Shown in pieces: positions 54,242-64,000 of a stretch of 64,000 nucleotides of DNA. Source of the stretch: Rhodobacteraceae bacterium EL53 (GTDB lineage: Bacteria > Pseudomonadota > Alphaproteobacteria > Rhodobacterales > Rhodobacteraceae); contig OMPR01000008.1 in NCBI GenBank assembly GCA_900313015.1, positions 186,001 to 250,000 of the forward strand, in the 5' to 3' direction. How positions within the stretch are numbered: the stretch's first letter is position 1; every line of letters starts with the position of its first letter. A program made the translations under genes and the position numbers. The notes below the pieces were generated by a model, which did not search any database, was not told the origin of the DNA, and worked only from the letters and a program-made list of their open reading frames with translations.

Positions 54242-54357
54242 ATGTTCACTGGATGGGCAGCAAACGCGACTGTCAAGCGCAGGTTGGGGGTTCTCTCTTG
54301 CGCCGCTGCGTCGGTTGCCTCACTAAATACGTGGCGGTATCTGATTAAAGAGTGTTC

Positions 54358-55059
54358 ATGCCCAATTCAGCTCATTTTCGTTTGGCTAGTTACAATATTC
54401 AAAAATGCGTCGGGCTGGATTTACGGCGGTATCCGCGACGGACCGTACAGGTCATCGAACGGATGCGTGCCCAAATCGTTGTCTTGCAAGAGGCGGACAA
54501 GCGCTTGCCACCGCGTCCGGCGGCTTTGTCTCATTTTGTGTTGGAAGAAGCCGGATGGAAGGTCGCAGATCTAGGCGGTGCGGGCAGCCTTGGCTGGCAT
54601 GGCAATGCGGTGATCTGGAAAAGCGATGATCTGGCAGTTACCGCGCTGGGCCATCACACGTTGCCGGGGTTCGAACCTCGTGGGGCGGTGCGGGTTGAGT
54701 TTGAAACCGCGCATGGGCCGATCCGGGTGATGGGGATGCACCTTGGGCTTTTGTCAGCGTCGCGCCGTCATCAGATTGTTCAGCTTAGCAATGAAATGAA
54801 GAAGTTACCAAAGATGCCAACGGTTTGGGCTGGGGATTTCAACGAGTGGTCGAACCAGCCGATATTGGACCACCTAGCACCAGGTATGCGCTTCTTAGCG
54901 CCAGTCGCCAGCTTTCCTGCGCCGCGCCCGGTTGGGGCTTTGGATCGCATCGCACTCAGCGCTGGGGTCACGGCCCTCGACCATGGGGTACACGAGAAAC
55001 GCCCGGCGTCCGTTGCATCGGATCATTTACCTGTTTGGGCTGACCTGATGCTGGAGTAA
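54358..55059 (+). CDS. Endonuclease/exonuclease/phosphatase family protein
   Basis: 233 residues from ATG at 54358. EEP motifs: ASYNIQKCVGLD, VVLQEADKR, NAVIWK, GMHLGLL, WAGDFNEWS, SDHLPVWADL. Cytoplasmic; could act on DNA, RNA or a phosphoester. Distinct from exonuclease III at 26840. No signal peptide, weak ribosome-binding site. Confidence 0.82.
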   Translation: MPNSAHFRLASYNIQKCVGLDLRRYPRRTVQVIERMRAQIVVLQEADKRLPPRPAALSHFVLEEAGWKVADLGGAGSLGWHGNAVIWKSDDLAVTALGHHTLPGFEPRGAVRVEFETAHGPIRVMGMHLGLLSASRRHQIVQLSNEMKKLPKMPTVWAGDFNEWSNQPILDHLAPGMRFLAPVASFPAPRPVGALDRIALSAGVTALDHGVHEKRPASVASDHLPVWADLMLE

Positions 55060-55097
55060 GGGCACCGCGCGGATCAAACCGCGCGATGCCATTGTGA

Positions 55098-56450
55098 TTA
55101 GGCCGCTTGACGCGGGCCACCTTTGCCACGTGCGGGGCCGCGACGGCGACGACGTGCGCCACCGGGCTTGCCCTCGCCACCACCTGCGCCACCAGCGGAA
55201 TTGCCACCGGGCTTGCCGCCAGAGTTTCCTCCGCCGTTTCCGCCCGGGCGTCCGCCACGGCCACCACGACGGCCACCTTTGGCTGGTTTTGGTTTGTTCG
55301 GGTCCTGAATAGGTTCCCATGGACGGCCCGAGGCAACAGGGATCTGGGTGCCCAGAACCTTTTGGATTGCTTTCAATTCATCCATCTCGTCGGGTGAACA
55401 AAAGGCAATCGCAGCACCGTCTTTACCAGCGCGCGCCGTCCGGCCAATCCGGTGGACATAGCTGTCAGGCACGTTGGGAAGATCGTAGTTGTAGACGTGT
55501 TTGACGTCTGGGATATCCAGGCCCCGGGCAGCAACATCAGTTGCAACCAGAACTTTGACCTGACCGGATTTAAACGAAGCAATGGCGCGATCCCGCTGGC
55601 CTTGGCTTTTGTTGCCGTGGACCGCAGCCGTGGCATAGCCCGCTTTTTCCAGAACGCGTGCCAGCTTGTCTGATCCGTGTTTGGTGCGCCCAAAGACAAT
55701 CGCACGTTCTTCGCGGTGCTTGTCCAACAGCTCGATCAGCAACTTTGACTTTTCTGCCTTGGCGATAAAGTGGATTTCTTGTGTGACCTTATCCGCAGCC
55801 TTACCCGGGGGCGACACTTCGATCCGGCGGGGTTTGTTAAGATAGCTCTGCGCGATTTCGTTCATCTGCTTGGGCATAGTGGCCGAGAACAGCATAGTTT
55901 GACGCTCAGTTGGCAGAACACCCGCAATTTTGCGCAGCGCATGGATAAAGCCAAGATCCAGCATCTGGTCCGCTTCGTCCAGCACAAGGAAGGAACACGC
56001 CTGCAGATCAACCGCGCGACGGTCCATCAGATCCAGCAAGCGGCCCGGTGTTGCCACCAGAATGTCTGTTCCGCGCTCAAGGCGACCGATCTGTGGATTG
56101 ATCGAAACACCGCCAACCACCAAGGTGATCTTCAGCGGTGTGTTCTTGATCATGCCCCGCAGGTTTTCAGTAATTTGCGAGGCCAACTCGCGGGTTGGGG
56201 CCAAAATCAAGCTGCGCACGTGGTATTTGGGCACGCGTTGTTCGTACCGCATCATCAATGTGACCAGTGGCAGGCCAAAGGCTGCGGTTTTTCCGGTGCC
56301 GGTCTGGGCCAAACCCAGAATGTCTTCGCCGTTCAGGGCGTGCGGGATGGCACGGGCCTGAATCGGGGTGGGGTCGGTGATCCCGTTTTCTTTCAAACGG
56401 TTCACCAGAGCCTTTGGCAGGCCCATCATTTCAAAATCGCTCAACGTCAT
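55098..56450 (-). CDS. DEAD-box RNA helicase with Gly/Arg-rich tail
   Basis: 450 residues from ATG at 56450 (AAGGA upstream). Motifs: Q motif, AQTGTGKTAA, PTRELA, VATPGRLLD, VLDEADQMLD, SATMP, and HRIGRTARAG. The tail (about 385-450) is Gly/Arg-rich (GGRRGGRGGRPGG... and RRRRRG), which can bind RNA and drive assembly. Likely roles are ribosome biogenesis or RNA decay. Confidence 0.93.
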   Translation of the reverse strand: MTLSDFEMMGLPKALVNRLKENGITDPTPIQARAIPHALNGEDILGLAQTGTGKTAAFGLPLVTLMMRYEQRVPKYHVRSLILAPTRELASQITENLRGMIKNTPLKITLVVGGVSINPQIGRLERGTDILVATPGRLLDLMDRRAVDLQACSFLVLDEADQMLDLGFIHALRKIAGVLPTERQTMLFSATMPKQMNEIAQSYLNKPRRIEVSPPGKAADKVTQEIHFIAKAEKSKLLIELLDKHREERAIVFGRTKHGSDKLARVLEKAGYATAAVHGNKSQGQRDRAIASFKSGQVKVLVATDVAARGLDIPDVKHVYNYDLPNVPDSYVHRIGRTARAGKDGAAIAFCSPDEMDELKAIQKVLGTQIPVASGRPWEPIQDPNKPKPAKGGRRGGRGGRPGGNGGGNSGGKPGGNSAGGAGGGEGKPGGARRRRRGPARGKGGPRQAA

Positions 56451-56799
56451 GTCCTTTCGCGCCACCCAACATGGACAACGCTTGTGCGCCGCAATCCGCG
56501 CGGCTGTTGGGGCGCGCGAATCCTCAGGCCCGATAGCGTCATGCCAATTCGGGCCGGTCCGGCGCTTTGCCCCACGCGTGATCTTGGGAACAGTAGGCCT
56601 TGTCCTGGTCTCGGCCTGCGATGGCCGGGGCGCTTTATGCGCTCTTGGTTCTTGTCTGCTCACGCGGCAGAGGACAGGGCTTGGGATGCCAAATGACCCC
56701 TGCCTGTGGAAAAGTCAACTGGGGACAAGTTGCAAAAGTCGGTAGCCGTAGCGGTTCAGACGTAATAAACCAGATTCTCAGACGATCAGGGAACGCACT
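56451..56799. other. 349-bp gap between DEAD-box and fur/mur
   Basis: No supported gene; frames reading into the helicase start lack ribosome-binding sites. It holds divergent promoters. No palindrome or terminator stands out. Confidence 0.5.
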
Positions 56800-57210
56800 A
56801 TGTCGGACACAATCATCAGACGCTGCGAAGCAAAAGGGCTACGCATGACTGGCCAACGCCGGGTTATTGCACGTGTCTTGCAGGAAAGTGCCGATCATCC
56901 GGATGTCGAGGAACTTTATGCCCGCGCCAGTGCCATCGACAGCGGGATTTCGATCGCAACGGTGTATCGAACCGTGAAACTGTTCGAAGAGGCGGGCATA
57001 CTGGAACGGTTGGAATTTGGCGACGGGCGCGCACGCTACGAAGATGCTGAACGTGACCATCATGATCATCTTATCGACATGAACACAGGTGAAGTGATTG
57101 AATTCGTTGATCCTGACATCGAGGCCTTGCAGGAAAAGATTGCCGCTAAGTTGGGGTACGAGCTGCGCGGGCACAAGCTGGAACTCTACGGTGTGCCGAT
57201 CCGCAAATAG
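56800..57210 (+). CDS. fur: Fur-family metalloregulator (Mur-like)
   Basis: 136 residues. FUR fold: LRMTGQRRVIARVLQESADHPDVEELYARA, ISIATVYRTVKLFEEAGILERLEF, and the metal-site DAERDHHDHLIDM. No C-terminal CxxC structural zinc site, as in alphaproteobacterial Fur/Mur, which in many relatives senses manganese. It represses metal uptake genes as a dimer. Fur versus Mur cannot be decided by eye. Confidence 0.9.
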   Translation: MSDTIIRRCEAKGLRMTGQRRVIARVLQESADHPDVEELYARASAIDSGISIATVYRTVKLFEEAGILERLEFGDGRARYEDAERDHHDHLIDMNTGEVIEFVDPDIEALQEKIAAKLGYELRGHKLELYGVPIRK

Positions 57211-57505
57211 CGTTCGGGCGACTGATGTCTTGAACTTTATGTCACGCGCAGGTTTCAGCGGCCTATCATTCTTTACTGCGCAGTCGGGTCTTTTGGCATT
57301 CAAAGCGTTATTAATGCGGGTGGTTGGATCGAAACCGACATTCAGAATGGTTTGATTGCGACACATCACGAACCTTGATGAATTCTTTCAATTCTATTCA
57401 TGATAAAGTGCGTCATAGTGCTTGCTGTGCCGTGCAAAGTCGGCTTTTGCTGGGCTATCAAGGGCCATGCGGGCCCCGCGCGACTTTCTGACAAGAGACA
57501 AACAC

Positions 57506-58390
57506 ATGAACAACCTCAACGGCATTCTGCTGGTGGTGGCGTCTATGGCGGCATTCACGATGGAAGACACGTTTATCAAGAACCTGTCGTCTTCGGTGGC
57601 CGTGGGCCAAGTGCTGATCATGCTGGGGCTCGGCAGCATGGCGATGTTTTACGTGCTTGCACGGGTGCAGGGGCATTCTGTGCTCATGCCACGGGCGTGG
57701 CGCATGCAACCGGTTCTGCGTGCTGTAACCGAAGCGATTTCTGCCTTTGGTTTTGCCGGTGCTTTGTCGTTGGTTGATATTTCCACTGTGGCCGCCGTGT
57801 TCCAAGCGACCCCCTTGGCTATCACAATGGGCGCGGCGCTGTTTCTTGGCGAACAAGTCGGTTGGCGTCGATGGAGTGCGGTGTGCGTAGGCTTCATAGG
57901 CGTTTTGATGATTATTCGCCCGGGCTTGGACACCTTTGATCCTGCGGTCTTGCTGGTTTTGCTTGCCGTGGCCGGTGTTGCAACACGCGATCTGATGACG
58001 CGCGTGATGGATAGCGCGGTTCCCTCGAGCGTTATCAGTTTCCAAGGGTTTTTGATGTTGATCCCAGCCGGGATAGCGCTGTTGGCTCTGTTGCCTGGTG
58101 AAACCCGGGTGTTACATGGATTAGAGTGGGCCCAGATTGGCGGCGGAGTCCTTTTTGGGGTGTTGGGGTATTATGGCATCGTAGCGGCGATGCGCATTGG
58201 GGACGCTTCGGCCGTCACTCCATTCCGCTATACGCGCCTGTTGTTTTCCATTCTGATCGGGATGATCGTCTTTGGCGAACGCCCTGATTTGATGACCTTG
58301 CTTGGGGCGGCGCTTATTATTGCATCCGGCTTGTACACGGTTGTGCGCGAACAACGCGCAACGAGAGCGGCGCGTTTGGCTGCGGCGTGA
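57506..58390 (+). CDS. EamA/DMT-family transporter
   Basis: 294 residues from ATG at 57506. Ten spans in two EamA repeats: LNGILLVVASMAAFTMEDTFIKNLSSSVAVGQVLIMLG and later ILIGMIVFGERPDLMTLLGAALIIASGLY. Same family as 53366-54241 but only distantly similar. It lies between Fur and eno. Substrate unknown. Confidence 0.88.
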   Translation: MNNLNGILLVVASMAAFTMEDTFIKNLSSSVAVGQVLIMLGLGSMAMFYVLARVQGHSVLMPRAWRMQPVLRAVTEAISAFGFAGALSLVDISTVAAVFQATPLAITMGAALFLGEQVGWRRWSAVCVGFIGVLMIIRPGLDTFDPAVLLVLLAVAGVATRDLMTRVMDSAVPSSVISFQGFLMLIPAGIALLALLPGETRVLHGLEWAQIGGGVLFGVLGYYGIVAAMRIGDASAVTPFRYTRLLFSILIGMIVFGERPDLMTLLGAALIIASGLYTVVREQRATRAARLAAA

Positions 58391-58453
58391 CGCCTCAGGT
58401 TTGCGCCAACACGTCTTGTATAGTGAACACATTCCCGGATCTGTTAGCCCTAA

Positions 58454-59830
<1,377 letters not shown>

Positions 59831-59856
59831 TCTACGCCTTCAGCATGGACAAAAGG

Positions 59857-59887
59857 GGCCCGGGACTGTCAGTCGCCGGGCCTTTTT
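59857..59887 (+). terminator. Intrinsic terminator of eno
   Basis: GGCCCGG with CCGGGCC, and a nested GACT-GTC-AGTC inside the loop, followed by TTTTT. It lies 26 bases after the stop. Confidence 0.9.
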
Positions 59888-59918
59888 AATGAAATTGGCT
59901 GTCCACAAGTGCGTGGGA

Positions 59919-60206
59919 TCAAAGCCCTTCGGCCAAAAGCAAATCAGTCTGAGCTGCTTGTTCTCTGATCGCACGGGCGGCGCCATATTCGTCTGAGTGA
60001 TAAAACTGGCGCGCCATATCGAGGCTCTCGAACTCCACCACAACAGAAATCCCGCTCTCCGGGCCTTCTTTGATTTCGGGATCTGGGGCGTTTACCAAAA
60101 CTGTGCCGTTGTATTTTGCGATCGCAGGTCCCGCCAAGGCCCGAAACGCTTGCATCTTTTCCATGTCATGTGCGCGGATATGCGCAACGAGATATCCTTT
60201 GGGCAT
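59919..60206 (-). CDS. DUF1330 family protein
   Basis: 95 residues from ATG at 60206. Motifs: KGYLVAHIRAHDMEKMQAFRALAGPAIAKYNG and EFESLDMARQFYHSDEYGAA. Ferredoxin-like dimeric fold; function unknown. Cytoplasmic. Confidence 0.85.
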   Translation of the reverse strand: MPKGYLVAHIRAHDMEKMQAFRALAGPAIAKYNGTVLVNAPDPEIKEGPESGISVVVEFESLDMARQFYHSDEYGAARAIREQAAQTDLLLAEGL

Positions 60207-60260
60207 GTGAAATTCCTCTGGTTCTGACAATTGAACTCAGAGAATAGCACAATATCCGTG

Positions 60261-60710
60261 TCAGAGCGTTTTGGTCATCAGCATGTATCGCTCCCGCGGT
60301 TTGAAACGGGCGCGTTGATAGATGCGCTGTGCGGATTCGTCTTCGCGGTCGACCTCAAGGTGTACGGCTTTTAGCCCGCCCTCGGCCAAGGCTTTGGGCA
60401 GATCAATCAACACTTCGCTGGCGATGCCGCGCTTACGCACCGCAGGACGGATATAGATTTCGTCGACAAATGCATCCATGCCACCAAATTCGACCGACCA
60501 GCCGAATGTGAGCACGATGTACCCTAACGGCGCGCGGGCAGGTCCGATCAGATACACGCATCCAAGCGGAATACCGTCTAGCAACGGGGCTAGGGCGTTT
60601 TTGCGGGACTCTTCGGTGCTCTCAATAGCCATTTCCGCGTGGAACGCCGCAACTAGGGTCATAAGCCGGTCTAGATCTTCAGGTTTGGCGAGATGCAGGG
60701 CCGCGCTCAT
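60261..60710 (-). CDS. GNAT-family N-acetyltransferase
   Basis: 149 residues. GNAT core: YIVLTFGWSVEFGGMDAFVDEIYIRPAVRKRGIASEVL and VHLEVDREDESAQRIYQRARFKPRERY. Its ATG overlaps the nucleoside hydrolase stop (ATGA), so it is co-translated. Substrate unknown. Confidence 0.87.
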   Translation of the reverse strand: MSAALHLAKPEDLDRLMTLVAAFHAEMAIESTEESRKNALAPLLDGIPLGCVYLIGPARAPLGYIVLTFGWSVEFGGMDAFVDEIYIRPAVRKRGIASEVLIDLPKALAEGGLKAVHLEVDREDESAQRIYQRARFKPRERYMLMTKTL

Positions 60711-61648
60711 AGTCTGGCCAGACGTTCAGTCAGTAGGTCGAAAAAGCCGTCGCTATCCACGTCCCCGATAAACAGCGCATTTGGCGCGCGATCTGTAACG
60801 CCCCACCAATCCGCAACGGTCATTCCGAGGGTGAGTTCGGACTGGGTTTCGATTTCGACATTGATATGGCGCCCAGTGAACAGATCGGGGCGGATCAAAT
60901 AAGCTGTGACACAGGGGTCATGCAGGGGTGCACCTGCTGAGCCATATTTGTCCTTGTCAAAACGCTCAAAGAAATCAGTCATCTCGGCGACTGCGCTACC
61001 GACCTTGGTGCCAAGTGTGCGAAAGGTGTCATTGCGTGGCTTTGTCACCAGTGCTTTGTGGGTAACATCCAAAGGCATGACCACAATCGGTGCGCCAGAT
61101 TTAAACACAATATCAGCGGCTTCTGGATCGACATAAATGTTGAATTCGGCAGCCGGCGTGATGTTCCCAACTTCAAAATATGCCCCACCCATCAAGATGA
61201 TTTCCTGCACGCGCTCCGCGATGTCTGGCGCTTTTTCAAAGGCGCAGGCGATATTGGTCAAAGGACCGAGTGGGCAGAGTGTGACAGTGCCAGCCGGTTC
61301 GGTGCGCAGGGTTTCGATGATAAAATCGACACCGTGCTTGGTCTGTAGCTCCATGGTCGGATCAGGCAGCGTCGGGCCATCAAGGCCCGTTTTTCCATGA
61401 ACATGTTCAGCTGTGACCAACTTGCGCGACAGCGGGGCGTCACATCCCGCAAAAACAGGAATATCAGTCTTGCCTGCCAGTTCACAAACAATGCGGGCGT
61501 TTTTTTGAGTCAGGGGCAACGGCACGTTGCCAGCCACCGCCGTGATTCCCAGAACATCAATCTCTTCCGGGCTGGCCAAGGCCAACAGAATAGCCACAGC
61601 GTCATCCTGTCCGGGATCTGTGTCGATGATGATTTTGCGCGCGCTCAT
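60707..61648 (-). CDS. Nucleoside hydrolase family protein
   Basis: 313 residues. N-terminal IIIDTDPGQDDAVAILLALASPEEIDVLGI, central ILMGGAYFEVGNITPAAEFNIYVDPEAA, C-terminal LHDPCVTAYLIRPDLF. Same family as 6659-7570, but in a different context and only moderately similar. Ribonucleoside salvage. Overlaps the GNAT gene by 4 bases. Confidence 0.92.
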   Translation of the reverse strand: MSARKIIIDTDPGQDDAVAILLALASPEEIDVLGITAVAGNVPLPLTQKNARIVCELAGKTDIPVFAGCDAPLSRKLVTAEHVHGKTGLDGPTLPDPTMELQTKHGVDFIIETLRTEPAGTVTLCPLGPLTNIACAFEKAPDIAERVQEIILMGGAYFEVGNITPAAEFNIYVDPEAADIVFKSGAPIVVMPLDVTHKALVTKPRNDTFRTLGTKVGSAVAEMTDFFERFDKDKYGSAGAPLHDPCVTAYLIRPDLFTGRHINVEIETQSELTLGMTVADWWGVTDRAPNALFIGDVDSDGFFDLLTERLARL

Positions 61649-61718
61649 GCCTGTCTCCGATCAAACGAAATCGGACAGTTACAACTCGTGCACGGGAAGT
61701 CTAGTCACGTTGCAAGGT

Positions 61719-62564
61719 TTAGGCGTTTGATGGCGCAGCTTTGGCTTTTGCAGCACGTTCGCGGGCCTTTGCGTCATCCCATAAAGCATCCATTTCTGCC
61801 AATGTACTGGTTTGTGGGGTTCGACCTTGCGCAGCAAGATCGGCCTCTACGCTTTCAAACCTACGGGTGAATTTGGCATTGGTTCGGCGCAGTGCTGTTT
61901 CGGGCTCGACTCCCAAATGACGCCCCAAATTGACCATCACAAAAAGCAGATCGCCAAATTCATCTTCCATAGCGTCGGCATCCAGATTGTCGCGCGCCTC
62001 GACCAATTCAGCGGCCTCTTCGGTGATTTTGGCCAGAACATGGCTGGCGTCGGGCCAATCAAAGCCAACACGCGCGGCTCGCTTTTGCAATTTCAGGGCA
62101 CGTAACAAGGCCGGCAGATTCGGGGCAACACCCTCCAATGCGCCTTGTTGTGCCTTGTCGGCCCGTTCGGCTGCTTTGATGGCTTCCCAATCTGCGGTTT
62201 GTTGTTCCGCAGATTTATCGCGGTTTTCATCGCCAAAAACGTGCGGGTGACGGCTGACCATTTTGTCAGACATTGTGCGCACCACATCCTGAAAATTGAA
62301 ATGCCCTGCTTCCTGCGCCATCTGAGCGTGGAATACGGATTGGAACAACAGATCCCCCAATTCGCCCTTTAGTTCGCCCCAAGCCTCGCGTTCAATGGCA
62401 TCAGCAACCTCGTATGCTTCTTCGATGGTGTATGGGGCGATGGTGGCAAAATCCTGTTCGATATCCCACGGGCAACCGGATTCAGGATCACGCAGGCGAC
62501 GCATGATTTCCAACAGACGTTCGATTCCCGCGTCAGAGTCGAGGATTAGGGGGTTTTCTGGCAT
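61719..62564 (-). CDS. mazG: Nucleoside triphosphate pyrophosphohydrolase
   Basis: 281 residues from ATG at 62564 (GAGGA upstream). Two MazG domains: RLRDPESGCPWDIEQDFATIAPYTIEEAYEVADAI with EEAYE/ELGDLLFQ metal motifs, and a second with ITEEAAELVEARD...EDEFGDLLFVMVNLGRHLGVE. It removes non-canonical or excess NTPs. Confidence 0.93.
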   Translation of the reverse strand: MPENPLILDSDAGIERLLEIMRRLRDPESGCPWDIEQDFATIAPYTIEEAYEVADAIEREAWGELKGELGDLLFQSVFHAQMAQEAGHFNFQDVVRTMSDKMVSRHPHVFGDENRDKSAEQQTADWEAIKAAERADKAQQGALEGVAPNLPALLRALKLQKRAARVGFDWPDASHVLAKITEEAAELVEARDNLDADAMEDEFGDLLFVMVNLGRHLGVEPETALRRTNAKFTRRFESVEADLAAQGRTPQTSTLAEMDALWDDAKARERAAKAKAAPSNA

Positions 62565-62630
62565 TGCGGCGGTCCTCATTCCGGTGTCAGATGCATCAAT
62601 CCCGCACCTTTGCTATGGAGTCTAGCCTCA

Positions 62631-63794
62631 ATGCCCGTTGTGAACCGTATCGCTGACTATGCGACAGATATGACCAAATGGCGCCAACATTTGCACACCA
62701 TCCCAGAACTTGGGCTTGAGTGCCCAAAAACGGCGGCCTTTGTAGCAGAGCGGCTGCGAGAGTTTGGTGTGGATGAATTACACGAAGGGATCGCACAAAC
62801 CGGCCTTGTTGCCATCATCAATGGGCGCGGAGCCGGGGAGACCATCGGATTGCGTGCGGATATGGACGGGTTACCGATTCCTGAAGAGACAGGCGTCGAC
62901 TATGCTTCTACCCATGCCGGAAAAATGCATGCCTGTGGCCATGATGGGCATACGACTATGTTGTTGGGCGCCGCGCGTTATCTGGCGGAAACGCGAAATT
63001 TCTCGGGTCGGGTGGCGTTGATTTTCCAACCTGCTGAAGAAAATGGCGGGGGCGCGGATGTGATGGTGCGCGAAGGCATTATGGATCGGTTTGATATTTC
63101 TCAAGTCTACGCCCTGCACAATGCGCCGGGGTTCGAGGCAGGTGGATTTTACACGACACCGGGCGCATTGATGGCGGCAGTTGATACGTTCACGGTTCAT
63201 ATTCAAGGTGTTGGTGGTCATGGTGCGATGCCCCATGAAACCCGCGATCCGGTTATGGCGGCCTGTGGCATTGCGCAGGCGATTCAGACGATTGTGAGCC
63301 GCAATCACCGCGCGCTTGATGATTTGGTTGTTTCTGTCACTCAGATCCATACGGGCACAGTGGACAACGTGATCCCGGATACAGCCTATCTGAACGGAAC
63401 CATTCGGACTTTTGATCCGGCAGTGCAGAAAATGGTGATGGAGCGGATGGCGCAAATCGTGGCCGGGCAGGCGGCGAGTTATGGGGTTGAGGCAACGTTG
63501 GATTACGAAGTGGGTTATCCCGCGACGATCAATGATGAGGATAAGGCGGCTTTTGCTGTTGGCGTTGCCAGCGAAGTGGCGGGGGACGCAAAGGTTCTAG
63601 GTGACTCGGGCCGTGAAATGGGTGCAGAGGATTTCTCGTACATGTTGCAAGAGCGTCCGGGCGCGTATTTGTTTCTGGGGCAGGGCGACAGCGCCGGGCT
63701 GCACCACCCCAAATACAACTTCAACGATGAAATCGCACCGGTTGGCGCGTCGTTCTTTGCGCGGATCGTTGAAACAGCACAACCAGTGGAATGA
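62631..63794 (+). CDS. M20-family amidohydrolase/peptidase
   Basis: 387 residues from ATG at 62631. Metal and catalytic motifs: LRADMDGLPIPEETGVDYAS, GKMHACGHDGHTTMLLGAA, FQPAEENGGGADVMV. Hydrolyses amide bonds of an N-acyl amino acid or similar. The TGA lies at the base of a hairpin that spans the next start. Confidence 0.92.
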   Translation: MPVVNRIADYATDMTKWRQHLHTIPELGLECPKTAAFVAERLREFGVDELHEGIAQTGLVAIINGRGAGETIGLRADMDGLPIPEETGVDYASTHAGKMHACGHDGHTTMLLGAARYLAETRNFSGRVALIFQPAEENGGGADVMVREGIMDRFDISQVYALHNAPGFEAGGFYTTPGALMAAVDTFTVHIQGVGGHGAMPHETRDPVMAACGIAQAIQTIVSRNHRALDDLVVSVTQIHTGTVDNVIPDTAYLNGTIRTFDPAVQKMVMERMAQIVAGQAASYGVEATLDYEVGYPATINDEDKAAFAVGVASEVAGDAKVLGDSGREMGAEDFSYMLQERPGAYLFLGQGDSAGLHHPKYNFNDEIAPVGASFFARIVETAQPVE

Positions 63795-63845
63795 CGCCCT
63801 TCTGAGCGTCGCGCACCCTCCCACCCCGACACTCAAAAGGGCGTC
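63793..63845 (+). promoter_or_regulatory. Hairpin enclosing the agmatinase ribosome-binding site
   Basis: GACGCCCTTCTGAG (63793-63806) pairs with CTCAAAAGGGCGTC (63832-63845), 13 of 14 pairs, over a C-rich 25-base loop that contains CCCTCCC. The right arm includes the AAAAGGG ribosome-binding site. No T-run, so not a terminator. It could control translation of agmatinase. Confidence 0.6.
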
Positions 63846-63850
63846 ATGTC

Positions 63851-64000
63851 ATGGCATTAGAAGATGCAAAAAATCAGGTAGACGAAGCTTTTACGCGGAC
63901 CGATCTGAAAGGTCCTTCGTTTGAGAACACATTTGGTGGGGCGACCTCTTTTCTGCGCCGTCTTTATACCAAGGATCTTGAAGGGGTGGATATCGCGGTG
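63851..64000 (+). CDS. speB: Agmatinase (N-terminal part)
   Basis: The first 50 residues are visible; the gene runs off the right edge. MALEDAKNQVDEAF and SFENTFGGATSFLRR are typical agmatinase starts; the active-site manganese motifs lie outside the window. It would convert agmatine to putrescine and urea. ATG at 63851; the ribosome-binding site sits in the preceding hairpin. Confidence 0.8.
   Translation, partial: MALEDAKNQVDEAFTRTDLKGPSFENTFGGATSFLRRLYTKDLEGVDIAV

Noticed and set aside
55107-55397. Thr/Ala-rich frames opposite the helicase tail
   Set aside because: They are shadows of the Gly/Arg-rich C-terminus of the DEAD-box protein.

Overview
Organism. The window reads as a chromosomal segment of a marine Rhodobacteraceae/Roseobacter-group alphaproteobacterium. 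It is GC-rich and densely coding. It carries the alphaproteobacterial block ihfA-merR with fabH-plsX-rpmF-yceD, a SPOR-nagZ-scpA-scpB operon, an RlmI-like methyltransferase followed by a PIN protein, a one-cysteine DksA like the Rhodobacter sphaeroides protein, and a 359-residue double-domain dCTP deaminase. No rRNA, CRISPR array, prophage or insertion sequence was seen. Assignment below family level cannot be made from sequence reading alone. Layout 0-9 kb: the tail of a 2OG-Fe(II) dioxygenase; Fe-S genes sufA and sufT separated by a periplasmic GDPD esterase; a 39-residue membrane peptide; an outer-membrane beta-barrel; a CatB-type acetyltransferase divergent from a MarR regulator with a palindromic operator between them; an SPFH/NfeD pair; a nucleoside hydrolase; tgt. 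Layout 9-19 kb: lon, an HU-like protein with a histone-H1-like tail, tRNA-Val(TAC), a VTT-family membrane protein, glnE with an overlapping small gene, a lipoprotein, and the RNA methyltransferase/PIN pair. Layout 19-28 kb: an M48 protease, an orphan membrane protein, a minus-strand MoxR / GNAT / DUF2927 lipoprotein / 55-residue membrane protein / VWA run, a candidate small RNA, dksA, a flavin monooxygenase, exonuclease III, and an ErpA-type carrier. Layout 28-38 kb: dgt, argS, SPOR, nagZ, scpA and scpB in one direction, then an MFS/Lrp divergent pair, dcd and tRNA-Pro(GGG). Layout 38-46 kb: merR and ihfA, then fabH-plsX-rpmF-yceD on the minus strand; bamE, olsB and an ABC-F ATPase on the plus strand; a NodL-type acetyltransferase. 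Layout 46-64 kb: an SDR, a GNAT/FemAB-like protein, tyrS/anmK, a fatty acid desaturase, a cupin, SelO, two EamA transporters, an EEP nuclease, a DEAD-box helicase, a Fur/Mur regulator, eno, DUF1330, GNAT, a second nucleoside hydrolase, mazG, an M20 amidohydrolase and the start of agmatinase. How the genes work together. Several loci join envelope growth to housekeeping: fatty acid and phospholipid initiation (fabH, plsX), outer-membrane assembly (bamE), peptidoglycan recycling (nagZ, anmK), a cell-division-type SPOR protein, and chromosome organisation (scpAB, ihfA, HU-like). Nucleotide hygiene recurs as well (dgt, dcd, mazG, two nucleoside hydrolases, exonuclease III). Most interesting. No clearly novel defence or metabolic system was found. 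The best leads are the MoxR/VWA/DUF2927/small-membrane-protein module, the methyltransferase-PIN pair whose ribosome-binding site and start codon lie in a perfect hairpin, a candidate ~80-nt sRNA upstream of dksA, a hairpin enclosing the agmatinase ribosome-binding site, and three short membrane ORFs that automatic annotation can miss.
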